Source: Saccoglossus kowalevskii (taxonomy: Eukaryota > Hemichordata > Enteropneusta > Harrimaniidae). From it: 21,210 bases of DNA. The first letter of the stretch is position 1, and each line of letters opens with the position of its first letter. The translations under genes and the position numbers were made by a program. The notes under the pieces are model-generated. The model did not search any database and was not told the DNA's origin. It saw only the letters and a list, made by a program, of their open reading frames with translations. This document shows, one piece after another, positions 1 to 9,600 of the stretch. Location of the stretch: NCBI RefSeq assembly GCF_000003605.2, contig NW_003143794.1, forward strand, positions 870,227 to 891,436, in the 5' to 3' direction.

Positions 1-388
1 ATGTCGGCACATTCGTAGGACTGTCACCCCCATGGATCGAATGGTATTGTCCTATTGTTAAACGCTAACCAAAATTAGTAAACAACATGGCGGACTCGAC
101 TCGCCGGAATGCCCGGGCGTCGATCATAAAAAGTGTGGATAGCTGCTCGAATTCGCCACTCCGGTTCAAATTTTGAGCATAAACAAATATTATACAGTAC
201 AAGGATTGCTGCCGCTGCCCCGCGCGTTAGGTATTCCCCCCTGTTCGCCTCCGCGCGTGCCCGGACACTCCCTCGCGTGTCCGGGCGTTAAATAGTAGGA
301 CCCATACAAACATGCACAAATTTTGTATGAAATGAAGAATATGATTTGTTGTGGCTGAACACAACAGAATTGTTACCTCATCACGGTA
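1..388 (-). other. Region downstream of stonin stop (3' UTR or flank)
   Basis: On the minus strand this follows the stonin TAG. No AATAAA or ATTAAA signal on that strand was found, so the transcript end probably lies beyond the window edge. Apart from the GC-rich inverted-repeat element, the only other item is a plus-strand 30-codon frame that starts at an ATGGCGGAC context near 88; it is not recognised. Confidence 0.5.
49..301. mobile_element. GC-rich MITE-like element with terminal inverted repeats
   Basis: The left end GTCCTATTGTTAAACGC (49-65) and the reverse complement of the right end, GTCCTACTATTTAACGC (285-301), match at 14 of 17 positions. The 253-bp interior is much richer in GC and CpG than its surroundings and contains a 10-bp hairpin at 259-286. 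No transposase frame is present, so this would be a non-autonomous DNA element. No clean target-site duplication was seen. It could instead be a small CpG island whose ends match by chance. It lies downstream of the stonin stop, in the likely 3' untranslated or flanking region. Confidence 0.38.
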
Positions 389-663
389 CTATTGTTGTAT
401 ACACTGTCTCGGCTCTTCGTCATCTAGCACAGCTGTGAAATGAAAGTTTTGTTCAATTTCAACTTCGTATTTGTAAATTGCCTTGTATCGCACTAGTTTA
501 TCGGGACATCGTTCATTTGCTACAGTAATAGATCTGATTGCAGCTTTGGAGGCTGTTGTATGAGGCATGGTGTATTCCACCTTGGCAGTGCCGTAAGTCG
601 AAGGAATTTCACGATCTGATGTCAGGTCCATTCTACACATAAAGATATGTGTGGTATGCGGAT
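389..663 (-). CDS. STON2: Stonin exon 5 (terminal coding exon, C-terminal end of mu-homology domain)
   Basis: The exon begins after a TTTCAACAG acceptor (AG at 665-664) in phase 1 and ends at TAG (391-389), coding residues 865-955. The peptide runs DPHTTHIFMCRMDLTSDREIPS, then VEYTMPHTTASKAAIRSI, and finishes CIQQ. This aligns, from memory of the family, with the human stonin-2 end (HPHCFFCHLELGSDREVPS, then VEFSMPTTSASKASVRSIS). An upstream in-frame stop at 682-680 shows the frame must be entered by splicing. The end lacks the long hydrophobic tail of human stonin-2 and stops after an acidic DDEEP stretch. Confidence 0.93.
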
Positions 664-3600
664 CTGTTGAAACAAAACATCAAAAATTGGAAACTGAATT
701 CAATTTTGCAACAAACAAATTCGCATCATTTTGTCGTGATGATATCATCATGTACTGTGAACTACTTTATTTTCACTTGGAATTTATTTTCATTGAAGGA
801 GCAAATCATTGGAAATATCTTTTTTCCTATATTTTACAGTAAACTTGTCAAAAATCAGTGAAATTAAATTTTTTTTACAAAACACCCATAAAGTCTTCCA
901 GCTAAAATTATGTATTTTACAGTAATATGACAAAAAGCAAGATGGTTGTCATCTTTTATCTGATCATGAATTGAATTGGACATGCATAATATATGCAATC
1001 AAATTATATATGCAAATCACTGGTCCAGGTAACTAGTTTCTGAATGAATTTGTAGTGTATAGTCTGTGATTGAGAGTGAATAATAGTCTAATATCATCGA
1101 AAATCGGATTTATTAAATGACTTGTTCATTTGCAGTATTTACATCGCGCGTTAAAATTTACATATAACATTAGCACGTAACAAAGTTGTGATAAAGGAAA
1201 GAGTGGTATAAACAAGGATCAGTGATTACTTGAAATCGATACCAGGAAGGGGGGGGGGGTAAAAGAAAAGTTATATAACAATTTATTATTTAATAATTTA
1301 CTAAAATACATAAGTTTGTCCAACTCCCTGTGGTTATATACATTGGACATTTCAATCGACTTGTTTTCAGTAAACATGCACTTAGAAAGTTAAAGTATCC
1401 ATCTCTGTGATCAAATCATATCAACCTTTAAAAGGTCGTGTTTACTTTCACACACCCACTCATGAATAATCAATGACATCATGAATAATTAATAGCAGTC
1501 AAATGCCCCCAGAAGCGTCCAGTCTGGATTTCTTTAGCGGCCAGGTTAGTTTTTGCGATCACGCTAAAAGGACCAAAAGAGCAATTAATTATTTCTTTTT
1601 GTAAAACAAAAAAGAAGTCCCGACTTTGGCAGTCTATTTAACATAGAATCTCAAACTTTGTAACAAAACTAAAGTAAAGTACATGTACTCAGTATCGTAA
1701 ACAAAGTACAAGTTAAAAATGAATGTGTTCCAAAATGATGAACATGCAACCTTGAGCGTTATTAATTTTTGTTATTATTTTGATTTTTTTTGGACATTTA
1801 ATACAACCTTTGGAAGATACTCCTACAAATAAACACAGGTGTGTATTATGATGTATGTGAGCAAAATATGAGACTGTACATGGATCTCAGAGATATAGTA
1901 TTATGGCCATTGAACAAGAAAGATTACTGGCAGTAGACCATCTTTGATCAAATCATAAAACAAATCATCATGTACACGTATCCCTACAAGCATAACGTAT
2001 GTACCAAATTTTAACAAAAACAGACAAAGCATGTCCAAGATACCACATTTTAAAATACCTTAATTATTATAATTATATAATTTACAATGACAAAGCTTAT
2101 TCTTTCAATATTTAATGGTTTTCACATTACTATATGCTATACAAAAATGAAAATTATTCATGCAGATTCATTTTCACTTTAATTTGAAGAGGCATCATAT
2201 TTGTATAAAACTATCATGTTCATTACTATCGAAAACACATTTATTATTTTGTTGCAAATTACATGAAATGAAGTTGGCAAGAGTGACCATCTTTGTTATC
2301 CTAAATAAATGGCAGATTCAAACACCCACAATGCATTATTCTTGTGTGTCCTAAGAATATGGTGTAAAGAGGTCAAGGCTTGCATGACCTTTATCAGATC
2401 AACTGATCTCCGATGACAGTGATAGATGATTTTCTTGTTTGCCAGCTTGTTTATTACAGAGACCCCACACATGATTAGATTCACACAGATATAGACATGA
2501 CAGCTGCATGTTAACTACAGCTTCAAGTGATGAACTCTCACCAAAATAATAACTGTTTAAATGTATTGTATGTTATATAATAGACTGTGCGCAAATAGAA
2601 CATTTAGTTTCTGAGATATTAACTTAGCTATGAACAGCATAAAAATTGTTGGATTTTTAAAATAAAAGTTATTGATTTATTAATAGAAAAGCAGAACAAA
2701 CAACCTACAACATGACTGCCACAGAGGGCGACATACTAGCCCTACTACGATACATATACTAGTGCAGTGATGACTTATATGTGTTACGTACGATACACAT
2801 AAACAAATTTTTTACAAGATTAAAGTTGTTACTTTTAGCTCTACCATTCTAGCCTTCCAGTTCTGTATTGTGAGTATCTTGTACAGCAGCTAATAGCGAT
2901 ATGTGAGAGCCCCAAATGTCATCAAATGTTTTAGAAAATACAAGTGCCACACCCTCTAGTTATTTTTGTGAATGCCCCACTGATACAAATACAGTTGCCA
3001 CACCCACTAAATACAAGCACAATGCTCCAGTGATTTCTTAGCACCCCCTGTGGCCAAATACAGGTGCAATTCCCACTATTAACTCATGAGCACCTATCTG
3101 TGGGATATTAGCTTTAATGTGTTTTTTAATGCTGGGGTGCCAGTCATAGCCCTTTTTTCTGCATATAGTGGTAACTATTTAAGTATTAACTTTTATTAAC
3201 AATTTACCTGTATTTTTCTCAGGAAGTCTGGGAATTCTCCACACCAATGATTTGTATGCATGTTCATATTTAGCTGAGCCAACAGAGACTTCCATCAAAC
3301 CTGGACAGAGACTACCTACAACAGTAACGTGATAGTGTAGCATTTATTGAATAGTTATTAAATTGTTTGTTTTTATACATGCATGCATGTATCCAGAGAG
3401 TCATTTTGTTAGGCTTAAATTCATACATTTGCATTTCTGGAATTTTTAGCTTTGTTGTACTGTTGGAAAGTGAACTTGAGTCCAAGGTATATGTACAGTA
3501 ACTTGTGTACCAACTTCCCTTTGAGGAGCGCATTTATCGGTGCTTCACTGCATGCGTCATGTGAAGAGAAAATCTGTAAAGAAAGTGATTGATGATTTCC

Positions 3601-6600
3601 CTGCCATTAAAGCTGCTTTTCTGAAATGTATCAAGGATAATGTTGAGGAACTAATAATATTCCTCATGAACTTGCATCTGGGTACTTCTGGGATGTACAA
3701 CACCTTATAGATGGGTACTTCTGAGATTTATTAGCGCACTTTGTATACAAGTACTATGTCAGTATTCTGAGATATAAAGCGCCTGGTGTGTGGGAGAGAC
3801 ATTCTGATGCTTTATCGGGCTTGAAATATGCCATACCAAATGAAACCTACATTTCTTGTATAAATATACTGTAAATGCATTAATTATTCACTGGGTTTTA
3901 ATTTTGCTATTTTCACTGATAAGTAAAATCTGCTAAATTAAATCCACTTAAACAGTCATGTAAAATAACAATAGAATGCATTGTTTCCCTCCCAAGTGAA
4001 TTTAAAAGCGTAACTGCTAAATGCATCAAAATAGTGAAATTAAATGTCAGTGAAAATAAATGGTTTTACAGTATGTTCTGGGAAAGTCTCATGAGTTCTG
4101 TCATGAATTTTTAAACATGTTTTTTTTTGTCTGTACAAGCAGCAGGGGATGCATAGCATATCAATATCTCAGTGTTACTCTTATTGAAATCAGCAATATT
4201 TTGCTCTAGCAGTATGCATACTGCTGTTACCATGGCGACAGTGGCAAAGTTGTATCAAGGTTGTTTGTGGGTATTCAACTTAATAACAAAAAAATTGATC
4301 ACAATATCTTGTTTTGTAAGTGCTACATAGTTATTGTTTTTCACACGTCATAAATTTGTTTCCCCTTGTATGAAATATATTTTTAGAATAAATTGCACAG
4401 GAAGCCATGTTAAGCCATTATTTTATAGAAAATGATAATATTTTAATAGTAACCATCTAATAACTACATATTTTGAGAAATGATGAAACTTTTTACCATA
4501 TGGGTCCAAAAGTCCCATTTTCATGGAATTTATGTTTTGTGCAAATAACAGTTTGGTCCCGTCCCGTCTTTGTGAAGAACAGCATAAAATAAAACATAGT
4601 GTAAACATTAAAAAACAAATTTATTGGTAGCCAACTACTTTGCGTAGAAAAAATAAATTATAATCATGAAAAAAGAGAGAAGGAAATTAGATTAGTTGAC
4701 CTACCTTTCTTTATACGACCAGATTTCTTGGTTGTAGATTTCACCGATGAATAACCAAATTTCTTTTCAACCCTAAACATAGGAATCCAGTTTTCAGGAA
4801 GAGGGAAACAAATCATAATGTTCTCACACGGATTTTGTTGCATACTTTTTTTGCTTCTGTAACCTGTAAAACAAACACAACTCAAATGAAGATGGTGATG
4901 GAAAGAGAACAAGTTGTTTACAAACAAATATGTAATTCAACATAAACAAATAAAATAAACAACATACCAGGTATCAACACATCCGCACGTAGCTCAATAT
5001 GAGCCTGCTCCCCAGACACCACCGTTTTGAGCGTCAATGGTAAATCCTGCTTCTTATCGGGTCTGATCTGAAATCTCATAAGTTCAAACGTACAGGCATC
5101 AAGCGGGTGGAATTCAATAAAACGTTCGCTAACAAACTTGTCCTTATCAACACAACTATGTAACTCCACGTTCTCCATCTTAATCCACTGATCACTGCGA
5201 TGCGGTATTATATCCTGCCGAGAGACTACCTCCAGGCCTTGTCTCTGAACATCGTTCAGTCCAATAACACAATCTGGCATACCAGTGACAAATGCAAGGC
5301 AATGGATGTGCACCATAGTAGAAATTTTATCAGTTTCTCCATTCATTGTTAATTTCACCCGGCACATATCAGTGACTTCGATCGTGACTGCATCCTGTCG
5401 GTACGTTGTTCCCCTGTCTCTATATGATGGTAATTTCATTAAGGTGTCATTCACGGCTCGGATAAAATTTCCAAACAGGTCATAGTTGGTGGATCCAATT
5501 TTTAAGAGCTCGGCTCGGTGGTCCACATGGTCTATCACATGCTTCCCAAACTTCTTCTTCTCTTTATATGAGACATACTCGAGTTTGATGGTGTGTATTT
5601 TTCCTCGAGTGTCATGGGCCTGGAGCTTAGGTACAGAGAACATGTAACATGATTGCAAAGGTAACTCACGGAATGGCTCAAGAGGATTTGCTTCATTGTA
5701 AAGTTGTAAAACATTAGTATCAATGAGTCTGATATGTACTGGCCTCCAATAACGTGACCCAGTGATTGTTTTCCTGTCTGGAGTTCGGAGTTGTAAAGGC
5801 CATCCCTTGAGTAGATCATAAGATTCTGGTGGATACTCATCCTGATATTGGTGAACCTCTGATGCAGCATCTGGCTTTGGTGTAATCTCTTTTGCAGCTT
5901 CAGGTGGAGAAGAAATACTTGTTTGCACTGGCTCTGGTTCAAATGTTGCAGCTGCTGTAACCGGCATAGTAACTGGTATTGTAGACGATGTTGTTGCTGC
6001 ATACAGGGGTATTGGTGTTTCAGGCTGCGTTGTGGCCATATTCACATCACTTGTCAAGTCACTGACGAATGCTGCAGCTTCAGGCTGGATATATTGTGGC
6101 AGCTTTTCAACACGAAACGGATTTCCAGGACTTTTAGGAGGCTCAGTGAACTGACTCGCACTGGAGCTGTTACCATCAAAGTGACCAAAATTTGGCTGAG
6201 CTTGTATGCTGGACTGTTGAGGAGAAGGACTGATGGCAGCAGCCTGTGTACCAAATATGGCTTGGTCTACCGCTGCTGATTCTTTCTGGAATGGATTGTA
6301 AGGTGACGGATGCATGGACGCTGAGACGTGACTAGCTGAGACGTGACTAGTGAATGACGTTGACGGGTCAACTGAATGATCCAATGATCGTTGTTGTTGC
6401 GTGCTGAATGATCGCGTCTGATCAAACGAATGCTGATACTGACTGGCAAGAAGTTCTTTTTTAAATGGATTACCCGCTGGTCCAGTATGTTGAATCTCAA
6501 CTTGTTCTGGCTGAAATGAGCTTCCAAAAAACTTTTTTGGTTTAGGTTTTTTTTGTGCACCATCGTCAAATGAAATCCAATGGCTGGGTGTGCTGGGAGT

Positions 6601-9600
6601 ATTCTGAGACGCTGATGAGTAACCACTCTGATTTGGCAACAAAGACTGATCAAAACTATTTTGGAGATGCACTTGTTGTTCCTGAGCTGTGGAATCCAAC
6701 ATACCAGCACTTACTCTGGTTGATTCAAAACTTGGCAAAGACATCAAGCTATGATCAAAAGCACTGCTTGCACTGCTCACCTGGGACACATTAGAAGCAC
6801 CAGTTTGTGGTGTCACCCATTGAAATTCGTCCCTGATACCAACTGAATCAACCGTATTAGTAGTAGCGACACTGGGCGAAGCCGGTTCATGATCAGGAGA
6901 AAACATTTTGGCAACGTCTACCTTCTCTTTACTGGAAACATCTTTTATTTTTTCCTCTGGCTCTGTTGCTTTAGAATTTATCTTGTCTTCATCAGTAACC
7001 AAAGAAACAGTGTCTCTATTTTTATCTGAATTTCCCTCCTCAAAAGTTGCCCACGTTGTACTCGTGGAAGTAAGCATTTCTCCGATAGATCCTCTTTTAG
7101 AAGACGGGGTTGAATCTAGTAACCCGTAATGCTGAGAGGCGCTGTCTTGTGACTCTGCAATACTCCCTCTGTTTGACGACAAAGTAGATGCAGCCGTATC
7201 ATCCTGTGACCATGGTTTCTCATCAGCTAAAAGGTTCTCTGCACTTCCTCCAAGGGGATCCTTATCACTCTGTATAGAGGAACCTGAAATCAACAAGTAA
7301 ATAAAACGAATGAATTATTGATATTATATTCCTAGAAGTACGTGCATGAAACTTTTACAAACGACTTTTTTTTCGCACGAGACATAGTTACAAAATATTG
7401 TAGATTTTATTAGGGTCCTTAATAGTCTGGTTTTTCAACGAAAAATCCTTAAAAAGATTTACAAATTTTCAGTAAAGTTAAGTATTGCCATATACATTAC
7501 AGAAAACAGTGGCTGCAAACCATCTGAGAAACATAAGATATCCTATTTCTTCTTTGTTACCATGGAAACAATGGGATGAATATAATTAATGGAGGTAGAG
7601 AATAATGTCTTGTATAATGTCTTGGCTTCTTGTAGCAAAATAATTATCACAAATTATGCTATAGGTACATTGAACACATAATTATTTGGCCTTGTTGCCA
7701 TGGCAACAATCAAATTACCTTGTTGTTACAAAAACACTTTGTAGCAGCATATTCAGTACAAATGGGGTAGCACATTTCAAACATGCAGTATGGTAATTAG
7801 CTAACTTGCATATTCCTAGACCACAAAACCATGTACATGTACCGGTACATATATCTTTATGGCAACAAATGCTTTGAAATTTTGTTCCGTCTATTACAAT
7901 CTTGAGAATTTTGGACTTTGAAGTCGTGTTGAAGCTGTTACTCTTTACCATATTTAGTATAATAAGTCAAGAATTTGAATCAGTAGTTATGGTTTTGGCG
8001 AGTTACATGCATCAGAAACTGACTAATTTTTTTTTTTCTGGATTACTTAAAATCCTGACATGTAACAGTTTGAATCCTTATTTAGAACATGCTAAACACA
8101 ACTAGACTTCTCATCAAATTGTGATTAAGTAGACCGCTTTAGAGACGTCAGTTTCGCATGCAATTTGTTGGACTTGATTCCGATGCTGTGAACTTGATCA
8201 TCTAGTTTTTATATTAAAGGCAATTTTTTTTGAGGGCGGAAAAAAAATAAAATTAATTCTTTTTTTCCATTAGATTTGTGTGATTCTCAAAGAATTGTAA
8301 GTGAGATCATTGATCAGCGAGAAGAAATGAAATAAAATTTTATTCCATGTATAACCTTGTTTCTCATCTGCGCGAGACTTTGGTACTTTGATCATGATAC
8401 TCCCAAAAAAAAGCAACTTGGGTTTGTTATGCGGTGGGTGTAAAAAAAATGAAGATAAAAATAAGTTTTTTTTAGCAATTGTTTGCCCTCACAAGTCGGC
8501 AGGTGCGAGAAATTACGCTGAAATAAAATTTGTTATTTCATTTTCGGCTCCAGTTCATTCGGCGGTTCGCGAAACAAGAGATAATAAAAGTCTGGCCTAA
8601 TTGTTACTGGTATATACAGCACATACGTCAAATACTATGAACAAAATATATCCAATAACATAACTTAAAGCAACAAGACTATAATACAGCATTAGCTCTG
8701 TCTTCAGAACAGTCTGAAAACAAAGGTCAAATCATGTGTTATGCTTTATCATAGTTAAATGTTTTTGTCACAATAAAATAGCATGAGTAATACACCGGTA
8801 CTACCGGGTAGTATTTTGGTTTATTTTAGTGTGACTGAAACGTGTATAACACATAGTGTGTACAATCTAGGTTAAGGTGAGCCAGAAAATAGAAGAATAA
8901 GGGAATACACATATGTGAGATCTGACAACAGTGTAGCTAGACAGATTTTTGCAAACAATTTTCCCATTACAAATGTCTTCAAATTATGGCGAACATTTCT
9001 TGAGGTGAACTTTAAATGGTTTATAATATCAACATGGTAATCCAACATGGATGTATGTATCACTAACAAAAAGAAATTGGAAAATAAACGAGGGAAAGAC
9101 AAAATTAACGCAACGCAAGTCTATGTCACATAAGTCAAATTAGTAAAACGTTGTCCATTAGAATTACACTCACATTTACTTTAAAGTGATTTTCAAAAAG
9201 GAAATCAGAGATACGATGATCGAATAAGCCATACACAATCCAGGGCTTTTGCTGCTGATCCACAAATCTCAGCTGGCATACATGTACATGTACATTCGAT
9301 ATATAACATTTAACTTGATCACTTAGCACTGTAAACCTCTCACAATTCGCTAAAACAGGAGATATACATTTTGTTTACGATGGAGTATATCTTTGAGGTA
9401 GAATTCCCAACATGCAGTTCTGTCTCCACCCCAATAATCCAGACACTCTATATTTAACTCAGATGGGAGTATGAAGGGTCATGAGTACATGTACTACATA
9501 AAAACCACAAGTGCTGCATTCTCAGGCAGCTGAATATTAAAATAATACAATCACAATAGTTTGCTGTTTTATATGTACCATATTTATTCTATCAGAAGCG

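Larger units (their letters stand above)
664..3207 (-). other. Stonin intron 4
   Basis: This 2544-bp phase-1 intron has donor GTAAAT at 3207 and acceptor CAACAG ending at 664. It holds a MITE at 755-922, an 11-base G run at 1249-1259, a short direct repeat CATGAATAAT at 1461-1470 and 1480-1489, and a four-unit degenerate repeat at 2936-3108. The rest (about 923-2935) is AT-rich sequence in which no coding or RNA gene is visible on either strand. Confidence 0.85.
3316..4704 (-). other. Stonin intron 3
   Basis: This 1389-bp phase-1 intron has donor GTAGGT at 4704 and acceptor TAG at 3316. It contains an unassigned short plus-strand frame (3552-3710), a MITE (3869-4071) and a palindrome next to an RFX-like box (4208-4239). 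The remainder, including 4240-4704, is AT-rich with no recognisable gene. Confidence 0.85.

Noticed and set aside
2719-2735. GCCACAGAGGGCGACAT, resembling a CTCF core
   Set aside because: Only the AGAGGGCG half fits; the 5' half does not match and similar words occur in invertebrate repeats.
5535-6002. 155-codon minus-strand frame inside stonin exon 2
   Set aside because: Out-of-frame shadow of the Gln/Pro-rich stonin coding sequence; the stonin frame carries the conserved domains.
8799-8813. TACTACC-G-GGTAGTA small inverted repeat
   Set aside because: Seven-bp arms with one central base, with no associated feature; common by chance in a window this size.
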